A stretch of DNA of 8,571 nucleotides from NCBI GenBank assembly GCA_021793635.1, contig JAJYSI010000119.1, positions 1 through 8,571 on the forward strand, given 5' to 3'. Below, piece after piece: positions 1-7,329 of this stretch. This DNA is from Bacteroidota bacterium (GTDB lineage: Bacteria > Bacteroidota > Ignavibacteria > Ignavibacteriales > Ignavibacteriaceae). The notes beneath the pieces are model-generated. The model ran no database searches. It saw nothing but the letters and a program-made list of their open reading frames with translations, and was not told where the DNA came from. A program made the translations under genes and the position numbers. How positions within the stretch are numbered: position 1 is the first letter of the stretch; each line of letters starts with the position of its first letter.

Positions 1-2
1 CT

Positions 3-80
3 CGTGATAAAAAGAAAGAAGCGAAAGGAATTCAAGAAACATTTGCCGATCTTCGCAACGAATTGAAATCTGTTCAATGA
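3..80 (+). CDS. C-terminal end of a probable antitoxin (partial, starts before the window)
   Basis: An open frame enters from the left edge and ends at TGA 78-80. It encodes the last 25 residues of a protein that is rich in charged residues (it begins RDKKKEAKGIQETF and ends in ELKSVQ). Its stop overlaps the ATG of the downstream RelE/ParE-type toxin in an ATGA arrangement, the usual translational coupling of type II antitoxin-toxin pairs. The gene order (antitoxin first) also fits. The DNA-binding N-terminus is outside the window, so the antitoxin family (RHH, Phd, HTH) cannot be named. The role is inferred from position only. Confidence 0.55.
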   Translation, partial: RDKKKEAKGIQETFADLRNELKSVQ

Positions 81-406
81 CTATGAAATATAAAGTTATA
101 TTTGATCCTCAAGCCAAATTAGATCTCAAAGAAATATTTATTTATGCTGCAATGAATGATAGTATTAAATCAGCGCATAAACTTTTAGGTGCTATAGAAG
201 AAACTTGCTATAAGCTTGAGAAATTTCCGGAAAGAGGACACATTCCACCTGAATTGAGACCAACCGGAATTAAAAACTATTTAGAGATTCTTTATAAACC
301 ATACCGTATAATCTACGAAATTGGAGACAACTTAATTTATATACATTCAGTAATTGATGGCAGAAGAAATATTCAAGAAATCTTGAGCAATAGATTTTTA
401 AGATAG
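77..406 (+). CDS. Type II toxin-antitoxin system toxin, RelE/ParE family
   Basis: This 109-residue protein has the size and layout of the RelE/ParE fold. It has an N-terminal beta strand (KYKVIFDPQAKLDL, residues 4-17), two helices, the loop KFPERGHIPPELR (49-61), the strand PYRIIYEI (75-82), and the C-terminal VIDGRRNIQEIL (92-103) typical of ParE-like toxins. Family members inhibit DNA gyrase (ParE) or cleave mRNA on the ribosome (RelE); the sequence does not settle which. The DGRR and YRIIYE signatures look more ParE-like. ATG 77 overlaps the upstream stop. An in-frame ATG at 83 would give the start MKYKV, which is equally plausible. No clear Shine-Dalgarno site is seen, so translation is probably coupled to the antitoxin gene. 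The pair most likely acts as a stabilising or stress module. Confidence 0.85.
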   Translation: MTMKYKVIFDPQAKLDLKEIFIYAAMNDSIKSAHKLLGAIEETCYKLEKFPERGHIPPELRPTGIKNYLEILYKPYRIIYEIGDNLIYIHSVIDGRRNIQEILSNRFLR

Positions 407-444
407 AACACTAAATAACATCTTTAATAAGTAAAAAATCTAGA

Positions 445-476
445 GGATAATATTATCCCATGACAAATTAATTTGT
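445..476. promoter_or_regulatory. Two adjacent perfect 14-bp palindromes upstream of manA
   Basis: GGATAATATTATCC (445-458) and ACAAATTAATTTGT (463-476) are each perfectly self-complementary. They are separated by 4 bp, with centres 18 bp apart. They lie between the toxin stop and the manA start. Neither has a T-tract or a GC stem, so they are poor intrinsic terminators. Dimeric repressor operators are an alternative, but nothing nearby identifies the regulator. A TATATTTG at 501-508 matches the Bacteroidetes -7 consensus TAnnTTTG, but no TTTG lies at the expected distance upstream. The promoter itself is therefore uncertain. Confidence 0.35.
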
Positions 477-530
477 AAAAGAAATAATTCTTTGATTTAC
501 TATATTTGTTATAGTTAATTAAGGATTAAA

Positions 531-1763
531 TTGAAAAAATTCTCTGCACAACCCTACAGGTTAATTAATAAAGTTCAATATTATGATTGGGGTACGAAAG
601 ATGAAAATGCTTTTATTCCAATGTTCTTGGGTGTCCAAGCAAAACCGGGATTGCCTTATGCCGAATTATGGATTGGCGCTCATCCGAAATGTCCGTCGGA
701 AATTGTAGTCGACAACGTAAATATCCCCCTTAATAAATTTGTTAAAGATTATCCTGTTGAATGTTTAGGCGATTATGTAGTTCGGAAATTTAACGGGCAG
801 TTTCCTTTTTTGCTAAAAGTCCTTTCTTCAGATAAAGCGCTTTCTATCCAAACACATCCTAATAAAATTCAAGCAGAAAAATTGCATTCATTGGACCCCA
901 AAAATTATCCCGATGATAATCATAAACCTGAAATAGCTGTTGCTATAGATTCCCTGGCTGCAATTGCTGGCTTTCGCCCCGTAAAAGAAATTGTGCAAAA
1001 TTTAATTTCTCTGCCTGAGCTTAATGATTTTATCGACGAAGACCTTATTGCAAAAGTATTAAACTCTAAAAATAATCAGGAGTTTGAGAAAAATATTCAA
1101 GGTCTCTATAGCGAAATTATGAAGAGGGCAGGTGAATCAGAAAACCTTTCTAAATGTATTCTTAAAATAGCCGAACGCTTAAAGAATAAATCAACTTTAT
1201 TGCCGGAAGAGTTTCAGTTCCTTACACAATATGACTTATTCGGCGTAGATATAGGTCTACTTTCATTTTTCTTTTTCAATATAATACATTTAGAAAAAGG
1301 ACAGGCAATCTTTACGCAAGCTGGCGTTCCTCACGCATACATAAAAGGAAATATAATTGAGTGTATGGCAAATTCGGATAACGTAGTTCGCGCCGGACTG
1401 ACGAATAAGTTTAAAGATGTGAAGACTTTGTTGGATATTATTAAATATGATTTTGCTAAATATGAAATCATAAATAAAGAACAAAAAGAAGATGAAGTAA
1501 CTTACAAAACAATGGCTGAAGAATTTGAAGTTTCACATTACCGGAAAGAAAGCGGATTTGCACAAATGAAAAAATCCAAAGGTAAGCTAGCTGTGTATTT
1601 AATTACCGAAGGAACAATTGAAATTATATGGAAGTCCGGCGATATTAAATCTTCACAGAAATTTTCAAAAGGAGAATCGATTTTTATTCCCGCTGCATTA
1701 TCAGAGTATGAAATCTCTACTCTAAGTGCGGCTGAATATTACGTTGTCAAAATTCCGTCTTGA
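531..1763 (+). CDS. manA: Mannose-6-phosphate isomerase, class I
   Basis: The 410-residue product interconverts mannose 6-phosphate and fructose 6-phosphate in the cytoplasm. It links glycolysis to GDP-mannose and cell-surface glycan synthesis. The class I cupin signatures are present: YAELWIGAHPKCPS (43-56), SIQTHPNK (105-112) and KPEIAVAI (132-139) in the N-terminal half, then PHAYIKGNIIECMANSDN (267-284) and VRAGLTNKFKDV (286-297). By comparison with the Candida enzyme, the zinc ligands should be Q107, H109, E134 and H268, with R287 as the active-site arginine; all are present. The length is normal. The start is TTG 531. It is preceded by AAGGA at 521-525, and no in-frame ATG occurs before residue 31, which would remove conserved sequence. 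It stands alone between a toxin module and a repeat, so it is probably its own transcription unit. Confidence 0.93.
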   Translation: MKKFSAQPYRLINKVQYYDWGTKDENAFIPMFLGVQAKPGLPYAELWIGAHPKCPSEIVVDNVNIPLNKFVKDYPVECLGDYVVRKFNGQFPFLLKVLSSDKALSIQTHPNKIQAEKLHSLDPKNYPDDNHKPEIAVAIDSLAAIAGFRPVKEIVQNLISLPELNDFIDEDLIAKVLNSKNNQEFEKNIQGLYSEIMKRAGESENLSKCILKIAERLKNKSTLLPEEFQFLTQYDLFGVDIGLLSFFFFNIIHLEKGQAIFTQAGVPHAYIKGNIIECMANSDNVVRAGLTNKFKDVKTLLDIIKYDFAKYEIINKEQKEDEVTYKTMAEEFEVSHYRKESGFAQMKKSKGKLAVYLITEGTIEIIWKSGDIKSSQKFSKGESIFIPAALSEYEISTLSAAEYYVVKIPS

Positions 1764-1774
1764 CAAAATAGGCG

Positions 1775-1913
1775 TCAATTTAACATTTATAAACTTAAAA
1801 AACGGCATTTGAGAAACCGATGAATCGGTTCAATGGTGTTCGTTTCATTTCTTCCCCACGAATAAATTCGTGGGCTGCTAGCATATCTTTTAATTGATTT
1901 CCTATTAACCACT
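1775..1913 (+). repeat. Dispersed twin-hairpin repeat, copy 1
   Basis: This repeat begins 11 bp after the manA stop. Two blocks are identical to the inverted copy at 4356-4515: 33 bp at 1798-1830 and 26 bp at 1855-1880. They are joined by a diverged 24-bp spacer. Weaker similarity runs outward to about 1775 and inward to about 1913; copy 2 has roughly 20 extra bases on its outer side. Each identical block holds a hairpin. The first is AACCGA/TCGGTT with a TGAA loop (1815-1830). The second is CCCACGAA-TAAA-TTCGTGGG (1855-1874). No coding potential is seen. It resembles a REP/BIME- or MITE-like element, though that class is an inference. It may also end or protect the manA transcript. Confidence 0.85.
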
Positions 1914-1927
1914 TTGCCATTATCCGC

Positions 1928-1956
1928 TTGACAAATATTCTGATAATTCTTAATAT
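1928..1956 (+). promoter_or_regulatory. Sigma-70-type promoter of the Lrp-family gene
   Basis: A perfect -35 box TTGACA (1928-1933) is followed by exactly 17 bp and TAATAT (1951-1956) as the -10 box. Transcription would start near 1963, about 30 bases before the ATG at 1992. The promoter lies 15 bp beyond the inner end of repeat copy 1. It probably also drives tyrosine phenol-lyase, because no comparable promoter was seen between the two genes. Confidence 0.6.
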
Positions 1957-1991
1957 TACAAAGAATATTCTAAAATAAATGAAAAAACAGA

Positions 1992-2441
1992 ATGATTAAC
2001 GAAATTGACGCTAAAATACTGAAGATACTTCAAAAGAACTCTAGGACGACAAATGCCGAAATTGCACGTCAGGTTAAAATGGCGCCCTCTGCAGTGCTTG
2101 AAAGAATAAGACGCCTTGAACAAAAAAAAATCATTAAAAAATATACAGCACAGATTGACCCAAAAGAAGTAGACCGTGGGCTCCTTGCCTTTATCCAGGT
2201 AACAGCTAAAGGTCAAATTGTCGATCAAAAAACAGCTAAAGAGATTTCAAAAATACCTGAAGTGCTGGAAGTCCATATTGTAGCGGGTGAGGATAGCTTC
2301 CTTGTAAAAGTAAGAGCGGCAAATACTGATGCGCTTACTCAATTGCTCCGAACTAAATTCTCAACTATCGGATCTATAAGAACTACAAACACAACAATTG
2401 TACTTGAAACTATTAAAGAAACAGTGGAACTATGTTTTTAA
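1992..2441 (+). CDS. Lrp/AsnC-family transcriptional regulator
   Basis: The 149-residue protein has the standard two-domain layout of feast/famine regulators. An N-terminal winged helix-turn-helix opens with INEIDAKILKILQKNSR (2-18); TTNAEIARQVKMAPSAVLER (19-38) forms the helix-turn-helix and RIRRLEQKKIIKKY follows. The C-terminal RAM/effector domain (about 64-142) carries VHIVAGEDSFLVKVRA (94-109), matching the conserved G-x-x-D-y-x-L-x-V segment that shapes the amino-acid pocket. Such proteins form dimers to octamers and respond to amino acids. The next gene is a tyrosine-degrading lyase, so this is a good candidate for its local regulator, perhaps sensing an aromatic amino acid (inference). 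No obvious Shine-Dalgarno site precedes ATG 1992. An ATG at 1979 opens only six codons in another frame. Confidence 0.93.
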   Translation: MINEIDAKILKILQKNSRTTNAEIARQVKMAPSAVLERIRRLEQKKIIKKYTAQIDPKEVDRGLLAFIQVTAKGQIVDQKTAKEISKIPEVLEVHIVAGEDSFLVKVRAANTDALTQLLRTKFSTIGSIRTTNTTIVLETIKETVELCF

Positions 2442-2461
2442 TATCTTATGATACGCAACTA

Positions 2462-2534
2462 TTGGAAAAATGGAGTAGTGGGAAAGATTATTTTTCCCCA
2501 TTATTCCACAATTCCACCATTCCATTACTCCAAA
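2462..2534 (+). repeat. Octamer-phased inverted repeat in the leader of the lyase gene
   Basis: The 149-bp gap between the regulator and the lyase contains ATTCCA-type units starting at 2503, 2511, 2519 and 2527, an exact 8-bp period. The complementary TGG units start at 2463, 2471 and 2479, also 8 bp apart. The arms 2471-2483 and 2520-2532 can pair over 13 positions, with two G-U pairs. A competing hairpin GGGAAA (2480-2485) with TTTCCC (2493-2498) uses part of the same left arm. No run of T follows directly, so a classical terminator is not supported. A control leader, or a selfish repeat, are both possible. Confidence 0.55.
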
Positions 2535-2569
2535 TGGAAATCCTGTGTAATGTGAATTCTTTTTCTTAA

Positions 2570-3982
<1,413 letters not shown>

Positions 3983-4355
3983 TTCGTCTAATTCTTATTA
4001 GAACATAACAGTAAGATCAATCAATATTCTTTACAGAACTGAACATACCCGATTGATAATTCTTATTTTACCTATAATTATATAAGCAATGTATTAGTTA
4101 ATCAAATGATTTAAGTTCAATATATATCTATACTGCTCTTAGGGTCAATGTAATAACGTAATATTTTAATTCCACAGAAAAATTCATCCTTATCGATTTT
4201 GAAGTCTTTCGGATCGAAATCAGTCAACTTCATTGTTTGAAATATTGATAAACTCTATCATCAAAATTACTCTAAATGATCCATATCTGTCCAACCAAAA
4301 TAAAATTTCCTATAACATCACTACCCATAGGTGTCTACTAATATTAAAAATTAAT
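3983..4355. other. Gene-free, AT-rich stretch after the lyase gene
   Basis: No intact gene is seen on either strand. Just after the lyase stop, TCTAAT-TCTT-ATTAGA (3987-4002) could form a weak 6-bp hairpin, but no T-tract follows, so it is not called a terminator. A possible small minus-strand frame at 4117-4233 is listed separately. The 9-mer TTCGTCTAA at 3983-3991 recurs inverted at 4737-4745. Frequent stops in all frames suggest decayed or non-coding DNA. Confidence 0.5.
4117..4233 (-). pseudogene. Possible small ORF or remnant of a decayed gene
   Basis: A minus-strand frame from ATG 4233 to TGA 4117 encodes 38 residues (it begins MKLTDFDPKDFKID and contains FFCGIKILRYYIDPKS). The composition looks protein-like. 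Adjacent short frames on the same strand also read like protein (for example FGWTDMDHLE and DDRVYQYFKQ) but are broken by stops and frame shifts. This would fit a decayed coding region. No ribosome site is visible and I do not recognise a family, so it may be chance. Confidence 0.25.
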
Positions 4356-4515
4356 AGTGGTCATTTGTTAAATCGATTAAAGGTATCATAGCAGCCCACG
4401 AATTTATTCGTGGGAATAGAAATGAAAAGAATACCTTTTAACCGATTCATCGGTTTCTCAAATGCCGTTTTTGTAATGATATAAATTCTTGTTCGTATAT
4501 AAATGTTAATTTGAA
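4356..4515 (-). repeat. Dispersed twin-hairpin repeat, copy 2 (inverted)
   Basis: This is the reverse complement of the element at 1775-1913. The identical blocks are 4440-4472 (33 bp) and 4389-4414 (26 bp), each holding the same hairpin as copy 1. The spacer between them (4415-4439) is diverged. The outer side carries about 20 bases not found in copy 1. Beyond 4356 and 4515 the similarity ends. The two copies face each other around the Lrp-type gene and the lyase gene. A minus-strand frame crossing this repeat is not considered coding. Confidence 0.85.
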
Positions 4516-4535
4516 TATGATTTTGAAATGATTTT

Positions 4536-4560
4536 ACATATTCCATCAAACATATTCCAT
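4536..4560. repeat. Short direct repeat next to the GC-rich hairpin
   Basis: ACATATTCCAT occurs at 4536-4546 and again at 4550-4560, a 14-bp period. It directly abuts the GC-rich hairpin at 4562-4590. It may be a small slippage duplication or an insertion footprint; nothing decides between them. Confidence 0.4.
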
Positions 4561-4561
4561 T

Positions 4562-4590
4562 GCGGCCTGCCTGTCCGGCAGGCTTGCCGC
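4562..4590. repeat. GC-rich perfect hairpin
   Basis: GCCTGCC (4565-4571) pairs perfectly with GGCAGGC (4577-4583) around a 5-base loop. An alternative pairing joins GCGGC (4562-4566) with GCCGC (4586-4590) and GCCTG (4569-4573) with CAGGC (4579-4583). Its base composition stands out sharply from the AT-rich surroundings. It sits exactly where the reverse transcriptase remnant loses its similarity. No T-tract follows on either strand. It looks like a small dispersed palindromic repeat. Confidence 0.6.
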
Positions 4591-4591
4591 G

Positions 4592-4690
4592 CTATGTATT
4601 GACTGCTTGTTCTATGGCTTGATGGGCGCTTCGTCCCGGACGAAAGCCGTAACTGCTTTCACTGAAATATGGTTCATAGTGTTTACTCAA
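4592..4690 (-). pseudogene. Remnant of a group II intron reverse transcriptase (LtrA-like)
   Basis: On the minus strand, 4690 down to 4595 encodes 32 residues that include HYEPYFSES and SSYGFRPGRSAHQAIEQA. This is the highly conserved SYGFRPGRS region near the start of the reverse transcriptase domain of group II intron-encoded proteins. The frame is blocked by TAG at 4691-4693 before it and TAG at 4592-4594 after it, and no other domain (YADD box, maturase X, HNH) is nearby. It is therefore a dead fragment of an intron or retroelement. Similarity stops at the GC-rich hairpin. Whether the intron was native or was carried in as a fragment cannot be told. Confidence 0.8.
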
Positions 4691-4826
4691 CTATTTCTGA
4701 TAGCAATGATTAATATGTTTTTTCCATAACACTCTGTTAGACGAATTTTTATTAAATTATATACGGTGTTATAAATATTTGGTAAAATAGCCTTTAGCGT
4801 TCATCGTAAAAAATCAAAAATCAAAA

Positions 4827-5825
4827 ATGATAATTGTCTACAAAAGAATTTTCTTAAAATATTTATATTGGACTGTATTTATTTCAACGGCAGTTGCATT
4901 TAATTCCTGCAATGCTCCAAGGAATAATCCGCTTGATCCATCAAATCCAAATTATTCTTTTGCCTCGATTAACGGAACCGTACAAACATTTAGTCTGCCT
5001 TATACCGGTATTGCTGGGGTTTCTGTCCTCTGGCAACCGGGTAATATAATAATTAATTCCGATGCAAACGGGAATTTCGCAATCAATAATATCCGACCCA
5101 TTGATGGAAAATTGATTTTCCAAAAAACAGGCTTTCTTTCTGATACTATTAACGTCACCTGGAACATCGCTAGAAAACTAAATTATCAAATTAATTTACC
5201 AAGTATCCCAATGCTTGATAGCATTTCGATTTATACTGTAGTAATAAACCAGTTTAGCCCACCCGGTCAAAGTTACCAACTAATAATAAATGCGAATATT
5301 TCTGATAAGGATAATGACATTGATTCGGTTTACGTCCAAAGTAATGATTTGAATTTTAAGAAAGCTTTAGGCTATGATGCTTCAAGCAAGTTCTTTCAAA
5401 CCACTTTGTCTACACTGGATATGAACATCAGCGATATTGAACAAACAATCGGCTTAAATTTCAATATTATAGTTAAAGATATTTTTGGAAGACAGTTCCT
5501 TGTAGGAAGCGAAAAGGTTACACGTGTAATTAAAGATGGGGCTGTAATTCAGTTCCCGGCAAACGATACTTTAATTACTTCAACACCAATGTTAACCTGG
5601 CAAAGATATACTACCGGTTATCCTTTTACGTATATGATCCAAATTTACACAAACGATTTTGCTAATTCTCAGCTCGTTTATGAACAGAATAGTATTTCAT
5701 CTGATTCAATTTCTTGCCAAATTACTACACCGCTTCCGGCAAAAAATTATTATTGGGTTATCTGGGTTATAGATCAGTTCCAAAATAGATCAAGATCGCT
5801 GCCGGCTACTTTTAGAGTACAATAA
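4827..5825 (+). CDS. Lipoprotein with carboxypeptidase-regulatory-like and fibronectin-type-III-like regions
   Basis: This is a 332-residue protein of unknown function, probably anchored in the membrane. The N-terminus has basic residues, a hydrophobic stretch (about 10-25) and a lipobox-like FNSC, with C28 as the likely lipidated cysteine. The following NNPLDPSNP (33-41) is common just after the cysteine in lipoproteins of the FCB group. Residues 47-125 read as a carboxypeptidase-regulatory-like beta sandwich (SINGTV, GVSVLWQPG, DANGNFAINNIRP). Residues about 240-332 resemble a fibronectin-III-type or Ig-like end domain (TPMLTWQRY, YYWVIWVIDQFQNRS). No catalytic motif is seen. ATG 4827 lies in a run of aaaaatc repeats without a Shine-Dalgarno site. 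Only 16 bp separate it from the next gene, which suggests an operon with the activator and the kinase; it might be their surface partner (inference). Confidence 0.75.
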   Translation: MIIVYKRIFLKYLYWTVFISTAVAFNSCNAPRNNPLDPSNPNYSFASINGTVQTFSLPYTGIAGVSVLWQPGNIIINSDANGNFAINNIRPIDGKLIFQKTGFLSDTINVTWNIARKLNYQINLPSIPMLDSISIYTVVINQFSPPGQSYQLIINANISDKDNDIDSVYVQSNDLNFKKALGYDASSKFFQTTLSTLDMNISDIEQTIGLNFNIIVKDIFGRQFLVGSEKVTRVIKDGAVIQFPANDTLITSTPMLTWQRYTTGYPFTYMIQIYTNDFANSQLVYEQNSISSDSISCQITTPLPAKNYYWVIWVIDQFQNRSRSLPATFRVQ

Positions 5826-5841
5826 AATTATTTTAACAATT

Positions 5842-7326
5842 ATGATTACATACAATACAGAAAAAATTAAACTAATTGATAAAGAACAATTTGAAACTCT
5901 TTATCAAATTAGCAAAACCCTTAATTCAGCAATCTACCAGGATAGCCTGATTGGAGAAACTCTTGATTTAATTATTAAAGTTATTAATGCCGAACGGGGA
6001 TTGTTTGTTAAATATAATGAAGCCGAGGATAGTTTCTCTATTATTGCTGCAAGAAATATTCAACAGGAAAATATTCAAAACCTATCAGACTTTTCTTCCG
6101 GTATCCTTCAAAAAGTTATCGAAAGAAAAGAACCTTGCTTTTACCATGATGTACAAAGTAATCCCGATATTTCTCAATTCAAAAGTATTCAAATACATAA
6201 CATTAAATCGATACTCGGAGTTCCAATTTTTCGCAATGAAAAAATATGGGGAGTAATTTTAGTCGATAGCCAAATGCATAGAAAAGAATTTACCGATTCC
6301 AACCTCGTATTTCTTGATTTCTTTTCTAATTTAGTCTCTTTGTCATTGGATAAAATAAAAAAGCTTGAAGAATTACAGGATGAAAATTCAATCTTAAAGA
6401 ATCAAATTCAATCCTTTATACAAATTCCTGAGCTGATAGGTAATAGCCCGGCTATGCAAAAGATGACGTCCCTAATATATAAAGTTGCCGCAACTGACGC
6501 CACCGTTTTGCTCCTCGGTGAAAGCGGTACCGGAAAAGAAATAGTTGCAAGAGCTATCCACAATTTAAGCGGAAGAAAAGATAGACCTTATCTTGGGCAA
6601 TTTTGCGGTTCAATCCCTGATACATTATTGGAGAGCGAATTATTCGGTTATAAAAGAGGCGCTTTTACAGGCGCTACATCTGATAAAAAAGGCCTATTTG
6701 AAGTAGCAAGTAGCGGCACTTTTTTCCTTGATGAAATCGCCGATATTTCTGTGGCTCTTCAAGCTAAACTTCTTCGTGTCCTGCAGAATAGGGAAATAAT
6801 CCGCCTTGGCGATACTCAAGTTATTAAAGTTGATGTCCGGGTTATAGCGGCTACTAATAAAGATATTAGACAACTCTCTAAGGAAGATAAATTTAGGGAA
6901 GATCTTTTTTACCGGCTAAATGTTTTTCCGATTAAAATTCCGCCTTTAAGGGAAAGACGCGGAGATATACCATTATTGGTAGATCATTTCATGAAAAAAT
7001 ATTCTAATAAAAAAATTCATATCAATCCGAAAGCAATGAAATTACTTGAATCTTTTGAATGGCCCGGGAATGTTAGACAGCTTGAAAATGTTCTGCAGCG
7101 AGCTTTGATTTTATGTGATGATGATATGCTTACCCCTGAACATATTATTATCGAAGAGGACGCAGATGACTTAAACTTTAACGGAACGCTTGAAGAATTT
7201 GAAAAGGCAATCTTAAAGAAGAGACTTCAAGAATTTCAAGGCAATCGCACTCTTGCAGCTAAATCTTTAGGTGTTTCTGTCCGGTGGGTGCAGCTAAAAA
7301 TTAAAGAGATAGGCGGAGATCTGTAA
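5842..7326 (+). CDS. Sigma-54-dependent transcriptional activator with N-terminal GAF domain
   Basis: The 494-residue protein activates sigma-54 RNA polymerase at -24/-12 promoters by ATP hydrolysis. Domain order is a GAF sensor (about 16-170), a short coiled-coil linker (168-195), the AAA+ core (about 197-430) and a Fis-type helix-turn-helix (about 449-492). Key motifs are intact: Walker A GESGTGKE (226-233), the sigma-54 contact loop GAFTGA (273-278), Walker B FFLDEI (294-299), the arginine-finger region FREDLFYRLN (351-360), and WPGNVRQLEN (407-416). The recognition helix region reads NRTLAAKSLGVSVRWVQLKI (468-487). There is no receiver domain, so it is not a classical two-component regulator; its input is a ligand or partner bound by the GAF domain. 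It sits 16 bp after a lipoprotein gene and 3 bp before a kinase gene. It may be regulated by that kinase (inference). No Shine-Dalgarno site is evident. Confidence 0.92.
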   Translation: MITYNTEKIKLIDKEQFETLYQISKTLNSAIYQDSLIGETLDLIIKVINAERGLFVKYNEAEDSFSIIAARNIQQENIQNLSDFSSGILQKVIERKEPCFYHDVQSNPDISQFKSIQIHNIKSILGVPIFRNEKIWGVILVDSQMHRKEFTDSNLVFLDFFSNLVSLSLDKIKKLEELQDENSILKNQIQSFIQIPELIGNSPAMQKMTSLIYKVAATDATVLLLGESGTGKEIVARAIHNLSGRKDRPYLGQFCGSIPDTLLESELFGYKRGAFTGATSDKKGLFEVASSGTFFLDEIADISVALQAKLLRVLQNREIIRLGDTQVIKVDVRVIAATNKDIRQLSKEDKFREDLFYRLNVFPIKIPPLRERRGDIPLLVDHFMKKYSNKKIHINPKAMKLLESFEWPGNVRQLENVLQRALILCDDDMLTPEHIIIEEDADDLNFNGTLEEFEKAILKKRLQEFQGNRTLAAKSLGVSVRWVQLKIKEIGGDL

Positions 7327-7329
7327 TCG

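Noticed and set aside
1815..1874. Intrinsic terminator for manA
   Set aside because: The hairpins are strong, but no T-tract follows directly and the same structures recur in repeat copy 2. They are better explained as part of a dispersed repeat that may only incidentally end transcription.
1956..2228. 90-residue minus-strand frame
   Set aside because: It is antisense to the helix-turn-helix half of the Lrp-type gene and has a Cys/Phe-rich composition with no family signature.
2480..2498. Classical terminator between the regulator and the lyase gene
   Set aside because: GGGAAA/TTTCCC can pair, but no U-run follows; the next bases begin the ATTCCA array.
4361..4549. 62-residue minus-strand frame
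   Set aside because: It is read through repeat copy 2 and its hairpins. It is only an open stretch in non-coding repeat DNA.
4737..4800. Sigma-70 or sigma-54 promoter for the lipoprotein operon
   Set aside because: TATAAA (4770-4775) has no good -35 partner, and the GG at 4781-4782 is not followed by GC at the 10-bp spacing needed for sigma-54.
5987..6256. 89-residue + strand frame inside the activator gene
   Set aside because: It is out of frame with the GAF domain, which is clearly coding. Its composition is not convincing.
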